64,000 nt of DNA from Ricordea florida (GCA_949710005.1 OX453287.1:10141805-10205804), one strand, 5' to 3'; positions 49,028-63,300 are shown, counted from the first letter of the stretch. Numbers and translations are program-made. Notes: a model not told the origin generated them from the letters alone.

Positions 49028-50479
49028 CTATTAATTTTTCGTTGACGCCTGCTTTTTTGTTCAATTTGGCCACTTCAACCATCTCCCCCTCCTTCAACTC
49101 CACAACTGGGAGCACAACGGCCTCCTGTTCGCCTTGGATCAAAACCCTGTTGAAAAAAACTGCGTTAAAAACATTGTAATGCAAAAAACTTTATAAAATG
49201 AAAACATTATTTAAACATGGAAATTCATCAGTGAATTAAGCTTCAGCTAAAGTATGTGGTATCATGTGCTTTACTTAATTCTTGAATAGCGAGTAAAAAA
49301 AAAAAAGAAAAAAGAGAAAAGAGGAAATTCTCCTTCCTCGCCCTCTTTTCTCCTTTAGCGAATAAAATACGCCGCATACTCAACGAGAAAGGCTGTTAAA
49401 AATCTTTATCTCAACTTATGTGAATGCCTATACAAATTTACTTGCCCATTTTTATTTTATATGACAGGATTTCCTACCAATCTCTCCTGGTTATCATAGC
49501 AGATCACTTTTATATGTAATAAGTCTTCAGTCGTACACGTGAGCTTCACTTTTCATTTCATTTGAATAGAATCACGAGGACCGATGAAAAGAATACTCCA
49601 ACATCTACAGTTTAACTTACCTTATCTGAACTTTTACAGGATTCACTGAAGACAGAAGCTGGAGGAAAAGTGCCTTGTTCCATACTCCTCTCCACCTTTT
49701 CCTTTCGTGCGAAAGAAAGAGCGGGCCGGCAACAGCTTCGTCTATGTGGGCGTGGAAGTTGTCTACCTCCCCTCTGAACGTACACGTACTTGCCTCTCTC
49801 AGCTCTATGGCTGGCGACATGGTATGGTTCTGTGTAAAGACAACTTTTTTTAGCAAAAAGGAAAAATACAGAGTGAGAGCGGAGGGCTGTAAAATTTGCA
49901 AATTCATTTAAGACTGAATGAAGTTTGTCTTCACATAACATATTGTATAGACAGCATTTAATCTCGTGAACAAATGGTTGTGAAATGCTTATCACTAAGT
50001 TTTCTCCTCACGCGTTGCATATTAATTAAGTCAATGGTAAGCTGTACATAGGAGAGTAGTTAGAGCTCAGGACCCATTGAAAATCGAACCTAAGAGTCGT
50101 GCATGGAGGTTTTACTTTTTTATCAAGCGACGGAGTCATTGGCGTAATCGGGTCTCTTCTTCGGATTAAATTTAAATTTCTAGTTACTCATTCCGCTGCC
50201 GATTAATTTCGATTTTCACTCTCTTGCTTGTGAAACCCAGCCTTGAGTAATAGACGTTTTAAAACGTTTCTAATACATGAATTGGCTAAATGTACCTTTT
50301 TGTTGTACAGCTGGCCCTTTAACCATTGAATTTCACCTTCGTTGAGCACTGCGTGGCTCAAGGCGCTCGAGAACATGTGCTCTTCCCATTCTCTTCGCCG
50401 AAACATTTGTTTGCAGTCAGCAACTGGGCAGGGCATCACCTTCTCTGGGCACTGGCCAATGTGCAAAGTTACATGGTGC
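48993..50479 (-). CDS. TRAF-finger protein, 3' half (partial gene C)
   Basis: Three exons with matching phases: 50296-50479, 49621-49829 and 48993-49146. The first holds TRAF-type finger residues (HHVTLHIGQCPEKVMPCPV, CKQMFRRREWEEHM) and a helical linker (GEIQWLKGQLYNKK). The second and third carry a beta-rich domain (CTFRGEVDNFHAHIDEA, GPLFLSHERKRW) ending FLITTFVYK. The first exon needs a phase-2 donor upstream, exactly what the RING gene at 20.8 kb provides, but that gene lies in the wrong order to be the same locus. No RING exon is found between 50.5 and 54.3 kb, where a Merlin-type gene sits. Probably a paralogue of gene D that lost its 5' end. Confidence 0.6.
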
Positions 50480-51181
50480 CTATAATGACGTGGCATATAA
50501 CAGAACAACGGGCAAACATTATTTACAATGATAGTTTCGAAACGTTGTTCTTTTAACGTTTCTTGAATAGTTGAATTGTTTCAACTACTTTTTAGTAATA
50601 TTATTTGACGCGCCTTACTTTCATCCATTTTGAATTGTTACTCCTCTCGCTCCGATATTCTTTATGAAACTACTCTATACGAGCCTTCTTTACTATGTAT
50701 CATGCAATGATACCCGGACGAAACAAAAAGAGAAAAGATTATTTCACTTGCACTGTTAGAAAAATGAAAAAACAATAATCTGTCAAGGTCGATTATTCAG
50801 GATCATGTCAGTCTGGGATCATGTGGTCCAGTAGCGACTCCGCCTGCATGTAGGATTGTGACTCTGTTGCATCGTTTGCAGATGTAGTGAAACGGGAGTA
50901 CGAATGTGGTGCCCCCCCTTTTTCATTTCAAAATTTAAGTTCTTTTTAGGTAATCAACCAATAGGCAAAGTTTAGTTGAAAATCTATGTTGATTCTATTT
51001 CGGGGGAATGACCTTAACTTCACTGTACTGGTCGCGAAAGTTGTTTATGTACATATTATAGAATCAATTTATGTCTTTCTGTCATTTAAAGATTATCTTG
51101 TTAATCTGTGAGTGCACCTATTTAATACTAGCATAGTTTATGCAAAAACTTAAAAGACCGATCGTGATACTGCCCCTTTAA
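50480..51181. other. Spacer before the Merlin region
   Basis: No RING exon or other gene could be read here. Confidence 0.4.
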
Positions 51182-51432
51182 ACAGGAAACATTGCGGGCA
51201 AAACACTGGTGCGTACGTAAATGTTTCCCAGTTTAGCGAAACGGGAAAAATATGTTGCGGAAACAGATTTTACTCCAAGGCAACAAAAAAATGTTTTTGC
51301 TTCAAATCAAAAACATTGTTGTTTCCCAGACACACATTAAGCCACCATGGAAACATGGACACTGTCTCACCGGAAAATCGTTTCCTAGTTTAGCCACTCG
51401 GCCAGCAAAACATTTTTCTTGTTTCCTGCTAA
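51182..51432. repeat. GTTTCC-rich MITE-like repeat
   Basis: AACAGGAAACATTGCGGGCAA on one side is mirrored by GCCAGCAAAACATTTTTCTT and GTTTCCTGCT on the other; copies of AACATTGTTTCC and GTTTCCC lie between. The ends are diverged, with no clear target duplication. Confidence 0.5.
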
Positions 51433-51663
51433 TTCAACGTAAGGTCAACGATCTCGCGCGTGCAACATAACTTCCAACTATCAGCGAACCACAAAGCTTT
51501 CAGCTTCAAAACCACACTTAGACAAGACAAGTAAGCCTGCCTCTTCACCACCACCCCCAACCTTTCCGAGATATATATGGCATTATAATGTTGTTGGAAA
51601 TAAAAAGGATTCCATTGTATTCTTACTAATAAACCTTTCATGGGTTTCATATTTTGTTTGAAG

Positions 51664-53202
51664 GCGATGCAGTGGATGCAGAAGGAAAAGAAATTTACGA
51701 ATAAATAGCTTCTTCGTAGAATTTCCGAAGATTGCTTTGGCAACACTTCTCAAGGCTATCTTCTTTTTCTCGCAAGACGACCCGCAACAAAGAATTGCCC
51801 GAGCGTTAGGCGTTAACAATAGCCTGGTATCCAGGATCTGTAGACGATTACGAGAAGTGTGTTCCGTAGACCTGCAGACAAGGCCAATTATACCATTTGG
51901 AGGACCCGGTGCTGTTGTCAAATGCGACGAAAGCAAATTCAACCACAAAGCCAAGGTAATTGTTCAGTCAGGATAAACTACGTGACTATTTTAATTTCCA
52001 TTTTATGTTGGAATGGCCACTGAGTACTCAATAACACCGTTTATTGGCTTGGAAATTATGAGTGACAAAATCTTTTTTAGTTGGAAAAAGCTTGTTAACG
52101 AGTAACGCGTACCATTCAGAAGCAATGCTTTTTTACGTGAGGGTTAAATCCTTATACAGTTCAGTGTTTATGACCCAACATTTTCCAACTAAACGTTTTC
52201 TGTAAAGGCTCCATGTAGATTATAATGGTTTCTGTTCTGGCATAGGCTCGTGTTTTTTTTAAGCAAGTAAATCTAACTCAACATTTGTGCGGAATCATAC
52301 TCAAAGATGAAACGTTTAAGTGTACAGTTGCGACAAGATAAAATCTTTATACTTCATGAAAAAAGGGTTGAGACAGACATGTTCATTACACGAGACGAAC
52401 ATTTGTTGAATTCGGCAATTTTTCACACAAATTAAGATGGAACTGTAACAACACATAAGCAGAAAGAAACCACGCACATAAATTCTATGATTTTCAAGTA
52501 CGAGTACCTCATGCACCCAAAAAAGGAATGGACAAAATCTAGGCCCAAGACTCTGTAACCAGTTATCAAATAAAGAAGTAAAGAAAGATCGGCCGTCAGT
52601 CAGTTTCTATCTCGATTTTATATTAATTTGCGATAGTTCTAGTAAGGTGTCCTCTATTAGCAGTGGGGATTCCAGACAGCTAGATGTAATTGACACAAAA
52701 TTAAAGGGATTATTATTATAATTTCTAATTGCAGTACAACAGGGGAAGGAGAGCTGCACGTGACTCGTGGGTTTTTGGAATAGTGTCCTGTCAATATAGA
52801 CCGGCGCGTGGGTATTTCCAGGTGGTAGATCGAAGGGATGCAGCCACTCTCCTCCCAATAATCCAACGCTGCGTTAGGCCAGGCACTGAGGTACACTCCG
52901 ACGATTGGGCAGCCTACAGAAGAGTGGCTGCCCTGCCAAATGTTAGCGCACATCAAGTAGTTGTACACAGACATAATTTCGTCGACCCGCGTACGGGAGT
53001 CCACACTCAGGAAGCAGAATCGAGCTGGAGCCAACTGAAGCTGGGGCAAAAGAGAAGAAAAGGCATTAAAAGAGAAGATTTACAGTCATATTTGGACGAG
53101 AGAATGTGGCGGCAGTGGAGAGGGGGTGAATTTAATGTTACAATGAGAAATTTCCTTGCCATTTTCCCCTTGCAGTTTCGCACTGATACTCCAGTTCTGT
53201 GA
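51664..53202 (+). CDS. Merlin-type (IS1016/ISXO2-like) DDE transposase, split by an intron
   Basis: It catalyses cut-and-paste transposition in active family members. Exon 51664-51955 starts in a zinc-knuckle-like CSGC segment, then the [20 protein letters not shown] helix region, an [17 protein letters not shown] helix-turn-helix, and the first catalytic D in [10 protein letters not shown]. It splices (GTAATT...TTGCAG) to 52735-53202, which gives [18 protein letters not shown] and the second D in [28 protein letters not shown] then supplies the catalytic E. The reading frame is intact to TGA 53202. The first exon needs at least one more upstream exon, not found. No terminal inverted repeats were seen, so it may be a remnant or a domesticated gene. 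Confidence 0.8.
51956..52734. other. Intron of the Merlin-type gene
   Basis: 779 bp between matching donor and acceptor, with no embedded coding region. Confidence 0.6.
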
Positions 53203-54356
53203 CTGTGTGCGTGTGTGTGTCGGAACTCTTGGGATTTCCTACATTTCAAAAAGTTTACACAAGGCAAAGTAAAATAAAATCAGAACTACGTGACAAAATC
53301 AACAATGAAATAAATGAATAAATTTAAAAAATGGATTCCAAATTAAATGATTTCCTTAAGAAGTAATTTTTGGCATCGGTTTTCAACGTTAGATTATCTT
53401 AACAGTTAACTGGGATTATATTTTGCAAGTACAGAGCAGTACAACTCACTTTTCTAATGCGAATGAAAACCACACAGTTTATAAACCACGTTTTTGGTGC
53501 ATTTAAATGTGAAAAAAATTTCTGATGTCATTTGTTCAAGTAATCTCATGGTACCTTCGAATTTATTGTTGAGAAAGAAATAATCAATGATATATAAATA
53601 ACAGACAAAAATCGTTTTACATTTTAGTTAAGGTTACGTTTTTATATTACATATCTACAATCAATAATAAGAAAGACATGAGAGAACTTTAAGCGTTCAG
53701 TCGGGTTTATGACTGAATGCGTTAATAATCATTCAGCTGAAATTGTTTGCGTTTTGATGGAGTTAATGAACAGTGTAAAAAATACGTGCAAAAAATGTTT
53801 ATGAACAGTGTAAAAAAAGGGAAAAAAACAAACAAACAATGAATGTGTGCAATAAATGGTTTAATGTTACTACTAATTTAGTCAAAGTTGCATGACCCTC
53901 GTTGATTAGTTAATCGGCCTAGTGAAAACACAGCCATTCACATTGGTGTGTGTCTTTGAAACAGGATCTTCACACCTTTGTAAGGAAATGTCAGTTAAAC
54001 AAATGATCAATACGTGATAGTTATTGAAGAAGTTTCAATAGTGTTTTGAGACAGCATTAGAATTCGACGTGTACACGGCGAAGATTTGGCTTTGTGATGG
54101 AAAAAAATCTACGACCTTATTAAAGAGCAATTTTTAAAATTTCTTATTTTACATTTTACTCGTAAACTGCTTTCAGTTGTCTTTGGCATCTTTAGGACCT
54201 TTAGTGGTGCATAAATGTTCTTTTATTCATAAGTGACTTATTTCCGCCCTTTATAATAATAAACAATAGAAACTTGTCATGTTCCCATTACAATAGGCGT
54301 TCTATTACGATCAAATATTAAAGCGGAGTACATCTCGTCTATCTTTCTTTCCACAG
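53203..54356. other. Sequence between the Merlin-type gene and gene B
   Basis: AT-rich, with nothing supported except a standard acceptor (TTTCCACAG) at 54356. Confidence 0.4.
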
Positions 54357-57300
54357 TTCGATGATGGCGTTGCTAGTCAGCAGTGGTGACGACATTCCAT
54401 CATTTCCAGAGTATGATAATAGTGGTGAAATTGTTCCTGGAACGGAGAACAGCTCACTTTTGGATTGACAAAAATCCCGGGAAGACTCCCAAAGGCCGGC
54501 AATGGGACCTTTTGAACAGAGAAGGTCGTGTGAAAGATGTGAATGTAGCAAGGAACCACACACCGAGGAATGTTAAGGATATCATTAGGAAGAACTTCCC
54601 TCAACTGGCTCTTGCTGACTTTACAAGGTAACTCTATAGACGGTTAGGCTTTATACCAATAAATAGGCCAGAATACCCGAATTTGTTTGCATCTCGTTGA
54701 ATACGAATAGAAACTACATGTATCATGATTATGGCTCATTACGTCCCGGAGCATAAGCGATCGAACCATCCATAGTTATTAGTGTTAACAATACCGTTTG
54801 AAATACTGATTTTTCGTCGTCCCAGAAAACAATGGATTGCTTCCACTGTTTGATGCGAGTTTGGTCAGAAACGATTGATCACAGAGACGAGCACATGCTG
54901 TACGAGTTCACCTACATTCGAATTTACCAACCATTTTTTTTTTTATTTTCAAAAGAAGCTTAAACGCTAGAAATGTACAGTCACTAAATTCAGGAGGGAT
55001 GTTTCTTGCGGGCAAGTGCCTTGTCCGCATTTTTTTCATGAAGTCAACACCCCCTTTTAGCCAGCCTGCGTAGCATGGCGGTTTTGGTTGGGCGCACCAA
55101 ATAATAAAGGAGGGCGAGGGCACCATGCTACGCAGGCTACCTTTAAAAATTATTACTGGATGCAAATTTCGTCTTTTTTTATGTTTAAGGGGTCAATTAA
55201 GTTGTTGTCGTTGTTCTTATTTCCCATCTTTGTCTTTTCTTATGTAGACACTGTCTCTCTTCTTAAAAATATAGAACACGCTCAGTCAGGCCTATTATGA
55301 GCGGCCATCGAGCCGATTTATCGCCCTTTCCACGTGTGCTACTCTAACACAACTATATTCGACGGTTATGACGATACTCAGATTTTAAGCTTGGGTAACC
55401 TGTGGTTTAAGGAAAAGCCAAAGAAAACTGGGGACGAATGAATGGTTGTTCTCCTCGCCATCGCTGCCTGTGGCCATTGACAAGCTATTTGCATGTTCAT
55501 TTATTTTTGCCCGACCGACCGACCGACCCACAAGCGACGGAGCGATGGGAACTCGACATTTTGTATCGTTATGGCCATGAGAGATTTTAAAATTGAGAAA
55601 AAATTTATTTGATCTGATGTTATGAAATCATACTGTAACTAAGATTATCAACAACTTTAAAGCTTTAACACATGTATGTATTATTTTTCTTCTTAGAATT
55701 CGATGCTACAAATCCAAAAAAAAAGGGCACGACATGGAGAAGATAATGGCTGGTAGAGTGCCGGGTGGCAGGGAGTTTTTTAGGATCTTCGCCCAGTCCC
55801 GGAGTAAAAAGTTTTATTTCCGATTCGGGCAAACTTCTTCAAGTAAGAGTTCGTCTTTTTTGGTACTTATCTTTAACTAAAAGATAAATCGATAACAAGT
55901 CATTATGGACCTACCATTGACACAGTGCACTGGTAGACATTTTATCATAAACTTTTATATTCAAAATATATGTGATGACCAAAATTCTAATTTTGCAATT
56001 TTCACGGAGCCACTAGGCAATTAAGGTGCCCTGCATTTCTTTGCTTATGTTTTTGATCTTGGGGGCTGGTGAATTTGAAATTCTATTCCAATCATTTCTG
56101 TTCCCCCCCCCCCCCCCCCCACTGCTTATCGCCTTTTGTTCCAAAGGCCACTAGCACCTCGAGATCATGTGACCAAAGCTTCCTTTAACCATTTAAGTCC
56201 CAATAGTGACCAACACCAATTTTCTCCTAACAGGATGCATACATTATCAAGAGATAAGCTAGGTTGTGAGAATTAATGAATTGATAAAAAAGAGACAATA
56301 CTTATATCTTTTATGCCCTTGTTTTAGGTACTCTCTGTAAGACAAGAACTTTCGAGATGTATATGGGTTGAAATGTTAGGTCTTAATAATTTTATTATTA
56401 TTATTTTAAATTCATTACTTTTTTAAATTTTTTTTGTCTTTAATTGGTGTTAAATCCTCTTGACAGAAGTGACTTAATAGCTACTTAGTGACAGAGTGGA
56501 ATAAACATTTGCTTGATTGGCCAACAGAATCACTTAAATATAACTGGTTTCTTTCTGTGTAAGTTTACATGACAATATTACTTATTCTTGGTTTTAATGG
56601 ATTTTATTTCAGGCACTTTAGCTACAGGCATATCAACAGCTACAGCTACATCAACAGCTAGAGCTACAGCTTCATCAACTCATCCCAATGTCCCACCGTC
56701 TATTGTTGTCTCATCAGTCGTGACTACTGTTTTACCACCTGTTTCCACACATGTTGTGCCTTCTGTTTTTTCTGTTTCATCAAGTTTTATTCCCTCTTTT
56801 GTCACTACTTGTGCTCCACCAATTATTGTTCCATCTGTTGTCACCAGTGTTGGTACGTCTTTGTCAACTACCACCATTGTAACCAGTGCTGTGTTACCTG
56901 TTATAAGTGTTGCTATGTGTAGGTCTGTTTCCACAAGTGTAATCCCGTCTGTTTCTAGTACCAGTGTTGTGTCATCAGCTCTGTCATCAATTTCAAGTAT
57001 CTTACCAGTTACTTCAGGTAAATATTGTAAAATTGGCTATAAATATTAGGTTCATGTTATTGGAATATCAGCTGTTATGAAAAATGTGGTCAGTTTATTT
57101 ATACAACTAGAAATACGACTCCCGCAAAAACCTCGCGAAGCTAGTTTTTGAAGAAGTCACAATGCTTTTATATTTTATTCTTTATTTTATTTTGTATTTT
57201 ATTTTTTTATCAGCGTAATCCCCATTATTTTATTTGTTATGCTGTGTTTGACCAATTAGTGACACCTGGTGCAAATTACGTGATCAGTATACCGCTCAAC

Positions 57301-60300
57301 ACAGCACTTAAAAACTGACCTTCATTTAGCTCTTTCACTGCCACTGAGATTGCACCAGAGGGAATAGAAGTAACATTATTTATTATCTTGATTATCATAA
57401 TAATATTCACTTAACACAAATTGAAAATGATTGTAAATCTTTTGCAGGTGAAATCTTGAAGAGTTGATATGAATGCTTGTGTTTACCACGATGTAAAAAG
57501 CTGTGTTTTTTTTTTCTTTAGTTTTATTTTCTTAGTCTCTACTGCTTTGTCTTCTTTGTTGTACATCACTTTTAAACACAATATGTTCTTACACTGAGGA
57601 TGAGTTGAATGCTCCAATTATTTTTTGTTTATATTTTTTGGTTATAATTGCATGAGATTCATTGTAAGAAGAATCTTTTGATTAGATATTTTATTGTCTA
57701 CTGCAGTCATTATTTCATTCCCGGGTAACCACAATTGAGAGCATTATGAATATTGCATGTTTTAATTTGTGTACTCTTTTCAGTTGCAATAGTACCCCTA
57801 GTGGTAGATAGAAAAATTCCTCTTCCCTCAAAAGAGATGCCATATCAACAGAAGTGTGAGATACAATGTCATTACATAACAAAATTGGAGGTAAAACAAT
57901 TGGACTCTACAAAAACTTTGAATAAAGGTTTGATAATAGTGAGTGCCGACTGTATAGTATGTGGTTGTGCTATTTTTAGGTCATATCATAAAAACAATAC
58001 ATGTAAGAAAGAGTTATTGAAATCTTAATATGTTCAAAAAGATTGCTGCACTACATACTCCTGTAAAAAAATAATGTGAAATCAACATCAATCAGTCAAA
58101 AGTATATACCACATGAAAGTTTAATTGTGCTGTTACAGAAACAGGCAAAATATCCATACCCAACCAGAGAAGATTATATTATTTTGAATATATGAAAATT
58201 TCTATTATAAAAACTGCAGAAGAGAGATTTAATGTAAGGATGGTATTTCATCGAAAAAGTCATGGCAGCCAGAGGTATTGAACTGTAACCAATGACATAT
58301 AGTAACGAGAAGCACTATCATTATATTATTATCTATATTATTATCATTATTATTATCATTACTATTATGATTACTGGTATTGATATTATTATTATTATTA
58401 TTATTGTTATATTTTTATGTTAAACATAATATATTTTTATAGGGTGGGATGCATGTCCTAATCTTGGTAAAGGTATTGTTACTCTACTACTATATATATA
58501 AGCAATACAAAAATCTGCTTAATAGGCTTTCCATCAGAGGTGGTAGTAATCAAAACAGCTCCAAACAACACCATTTCTTCTTTAATGCTTAGAATCTAGT
58601 GCAGTCATTTGTCTATTTGTGTGGAAAATCATTATTGAAAGCATACTTTAGGGCATTTAGGAAACTTGAAACACTTGTTACTACATACAGCACACTTGCA
58701 ATGAATATATGAGAAAGATTATAAACATTTTGGCATTACAAAATTTATTTTCTTCTTTATAAAGTTTTTCCAATCTAACAGGTTAACTGCATCTTGTGGT
58801 TGTTATTAAATATTGATATTTGACATCATAAAAATGAAGTAAACAGCAGAAAGTAACAAAGTTAATATGTTATGTCTAACTTTGCAAATTAAGGCTTGAA
58901 TTAACATTTCATTTGTGGAAAAAGGGCAGGGGTTCTAGATAGCAATATTATCATTGGGGGGGGGGGGGGGGGTCTTTGAACTCTAAGGTAAAACTGACCC
59001 ATTGTGAAAAGGCTATGAAACTTGTTGTCTCTACGCAATATTATTGAAACCTTTCAATCAGAGAATACATACATATATATATATATAGCAACGAGAAATA
59101 CTACTCAGAATTCAGTAATCACGTTTGCTTTATTTTGAAATGATCGTATTGATCACTGATAATATTTCAGAACCAGTACTTTATAGTGACACTGGGTATA
59201 TATTCTGTTGAAAATATTAAACATAACTGCTAGATCAAGAAAATTTATAATATTTTCACTGTTGCAATGATATCAGATCAAATCGTTATAAATGATTGCT
59301 ATAACAACTGCAACTCTCTGTGTTGGGAATTTCCTCAAAATGGAAACGCTATCGTTTTATTATGAAAAATACCTACTTACATTCTCTTGTAATCTGTTGG
59401 TCGTCTTCCGATTCCGTTTTTAGACTAACAGAATTATTTTCCAGAGACATCTACAATCGTTGAAGTCGTTCTTACTCGGTGTCCGTTCTAAGTCGTTTCG
59501 CTAAATGTAGTACGCCAATATATTTCGTTATGTAATCGTTCACTCATGTCCTGTATTTCTATCAATAACACATTTAAATTCAAAACTAACTTGGTTGAAT
59601 TCCTGATCCTTTTCCCTGCTGTTTCGTTTGCCTTTATCTGGAGCGAGCAGTTGTTGTCTTTCCTGCGATGTCTGTCGTTATTCTCCCTGCTGTCGTTTCT
59701 CTATCCCTGCTTTGAGTCGTGCTTTCCTTGTATTGATTTTCACGGTATTCGAATTTACAAACAATTCTTTCAATAATTTTTACTCGGCGACGATCTCGTG
59801 CTAATCTTTCTTGAATATCTTGGAGATCATCTTGCTGGGATGTACTTCCAGGACGAGTGAAATCGGTTTCCACAAAATTTACATTACTTTCAAAAAGGCA
59901 TCACTGAAATCCCGGCGGAAATTCAGCAGTTCTCAAGTGTGGTACATTGCCAGGTAACCTGGCCTGCGAACGGACACCTTTAAAATATAGATATATATAA
60001 ACATATATATAAATATATATATATACATATATAAAAACTCTCGGCTCGATTTACTCGGGCTTGCGAGCCACGTGGTCTGACCGAACGCGACACGATTAGT
60101 AACCTCGCTACGCTCGGCCTTCGGCCTCGCTTCGCGAGGAATAATATCTAGTAGCTATAAACTGGGAAGTACAAGTACACAATTTACGAGACATTCCTCA
60201 TACTGAGCATAATTAATTAATGGGCATTATCTAAAGGGATAAATTTAATGCGAGGCTGTTTCAAGTCTTGCAGTGCTTGCTGACCTGAAAGCAAGCAGCT

Positions 60301-63300
60301 TTCTTGCTCATCTCTAGCCCCACCAATTCTAGCTTTTAAGAAACTTTAAGGTATCCATCATTTTTTTTATACACTTAATATTAATTTTGTTTATTTCTTT
60401 TCTACAAAAAAAGTGAAATTTATCTTATTATGCTGGACCACCAAAATTTCACTGGGAGGAGAGCACCAGGCTCATACCACTTTCTCCTGGAGCACATTTT
60501 TCAAATATTAAGTCACATTATCAAACTTATGAGTCAGTAGTTGTTATTTTAAAAAAATATTAAAGAGAGACAGTTTTGGCAATAAATTTGGGATCTTATA
60601 TTGACATGTGTAGCTACATCCAGTGCAGCTGTCTTATGAGTAGAAAACCACTGCCTTTAGTGATCATGTACTGATTGCACCTAGCATTGCAATCCTACAT
60701 GTGGAAGAAAAAGATAGCCTCTGTTCCAAAATCATTTGTTATAATTCTGTACATGTTATAGTTTTGGTGTTTTACAAAATGTATAATGTTATACTTGGTC
60801 TCGTATAGCATTGACGTCAGCTGACCCATCTCGCGAAGAGGATTGGGAAACAGATACATGTATCTTTGGATATATCCTTCCCCCACCCCCTGCCTCTGTT
60901 TAGACCCAAAAGTACCTCTGTGAAAGGGATAAACAGGGAGTTGAGAGTGAACCAAATGCAAGTAATATATAATAATATGTTTGCTTTATTTTCTCCTCGT
61001 ATTGATTCACATTTGTTGTCTTTTCAGTGGGAACAGTGAGTCGTAATTCCAGCCAAGTTGGTCTTCTTGAAGATGGATTGTCCCTTAACAATGGTACTAG
61101 GCTGATAATAATATTGTTCTCTGTAATTTTTGAAATTCACATTCAATTTAAAAAAAGGTTTTGACATCAAAATGTGTGCTTACGTCTGTGCTATAGCTGT
61201 AAGAGTATAGCTGTCTTCTTTTCTATCTTTGTCATGGAGACCAAGGATCTTTTAAGGAGATTTGATACATGCTGGATCATGATCAAAGCAGTTACAATGT
61301 ACTGAGGTGTAGTCAACATTTCACGTTCTTGTGTGAATTAGCAGATCAATGTTCGTTACTAAACCAGACACAAAAATCTATAAAGATCACTTTTAGAATG
61401 TTGGGAATCTGTAATAAATTGACCTTAAGTTAATCTTTGCATTTTTCAGCAATTACAGAATTAGAATGAACGGGGGAACAGATGATCTGTGAGAGAACCC
61501 TCAGGCAACAGAACATGGGAGGTTTGCCCGTGTTTTTGAATATGTCTTTCGAAGAGGTTTGTTAATACTTAACATCACTCGATGGTGCTTTGTTGTTATT
61601 GTTTTAATCAGCATATATTTTTTACCTAGAAATAACAGAATCCAATATTATAATCACATGGTGTAAGATAAAATGATAAAATAAAAACATGGACAAAAGA
61701 AAAAATGATGTCGACCTCCACCTTCAATTAACCACAAATTAGTTGAGACAGTTTCCTTTGTCCTAAAGGGCCTTCCTGGCATTTTACCGACTTCAAAAGG
61801 AGAAAATAAAGCCTTCCCTTCCCTTCCCCCCCATGCAATGTTGTGCTGCAGTTCAAGGTACCATAGGCAAAGCATCGAACACCCAAATTTTGAATGGAGC
61901 CCAGGAGGAGTGTGGATTGTTCTGTTCTTTGAAGTTATGCTACTTAAAATAAGTATTATGTCTCAACAATTTTGTCAACGATTATTGGTTTTGTTTCCAG
62001 CACTGGTCAGTCAAGATTCACTTTTCCTGAGTGTGTTGTCTTATGTTTCACTATTATTATAGTGCAAAAATTAATTTCCCTTGAGGTGAACAAAGAAGGC
62101 AAGGGCTAGTTAAACTATATTAATATTATTTTTTTTATTCAATTTGTTATCATGTAGATATGCCATCAAGCTTCTCAAGATGGAAAGATAATTGTTTTAG
62201 TGCTAATGTCACGCCAAGGAAACGATAGTCATCTTGCAAGGTGACTACAAACACTAATTCTAATTGAAAATTTTAGTCTTTTTATAAACTAGAATGTTGA
62301 GTGTATCACTGCATAAATTTAAAACCCATACCACGTATAGAGATATAAAACAGAGGGCGTGACTTTTATTGTGGCTATCACTACTTGGATGGTGTGAGGC
62401 AAAGCCCATTTATAAAAATAGACGTTAAATTTTTGGTTACACTACATTGAATAATATCTAGCAAGTTCACTGTTTGAATGAAAAAAAAATGGATCCATTT
62501 GGAATGATAATGGCTTTGTCATTCTTTCTGAATAACTTGGCTAAGAATTTCAACTTGAGAGTGGTTTTGATTAAGATACCTAGTCATCCAACCTCATGCA
62601 AGTACTGCAAAGTATTTTTCTAAATAATTAAAATTTACTATATTATAAGTTAAACGAATAACACCTTGCACTGCAAGAGTAACTATTCTTGCATTGTTTA
62701 TTTGTTATTGTTTATTTATTCATTCGTAAAGAGAATTTATAGTTCCTTATAGTTAGTAAGCGCAAATAAAAAATACTATTTCAACATGTGTACATAACAT
62801 CTAGGGTTTCTTGTTTTCCCAAAGTCTTCTTAGTGGCATCTCCGAAGCTAATGATGTTTATTTTTGGTTGGGGATGGCAGAGTCAATTAATGGAAGACAA
62901 GGTGATTAGTATAGTTGTGATCAAGTCGTCAAAAAACAATGTTAAATTTTTGTGCCTCAGCATTTTGTACTACATTAACATCATTGATATACCTGTTTGC
63001 AATTGTATTTACCAGGTGAAGAATAGAACAAATAATTCTTCAGATCATAAGTACATAAATCTATGTTAAATAATGCATGTAAAACTGTAAATGTTTGGCT
63101 GCCATTTTTAGTTTAAGAGAGATGATCGAAAGAGGGTTTTTTGTGTCTTATCTATCCATGGCTTTGTCTATAGGTTCTATGCATGAAAAAAAATGGATAA
63201 TATGTAATATTTTTGATGTGGACGATTTTGTATTTCTTTCCAGTGAAACAAAAATTTGGGGACAACAATAAGGATTCTGAGGTGTTTGTTGTTGCCCCCT

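Noticed and set aside
20801..50479. Treating the RING exons (20.8-21.4 kb) and TRAF exons (49.0-50.5 kb) as one minus-strand gene
   Set aside because: On the minus strand the RING exons would have to lie above 50.5 kb; the order is wrong unless the region was rearranged or misassembled.
56680..56934. 84-aa minus-strand open frame rich in Thr/Val/Gly
   Set aside because: It is the antisense shadow of the low-complexity exon of gene B.
59634..59873. 79-aa minus-strand open frame rich in Thr/Arg
   Set aside because: It looks like a simple-sequence by-product (repeated CGACAG/GACAGCAGG) with no splice or family support.
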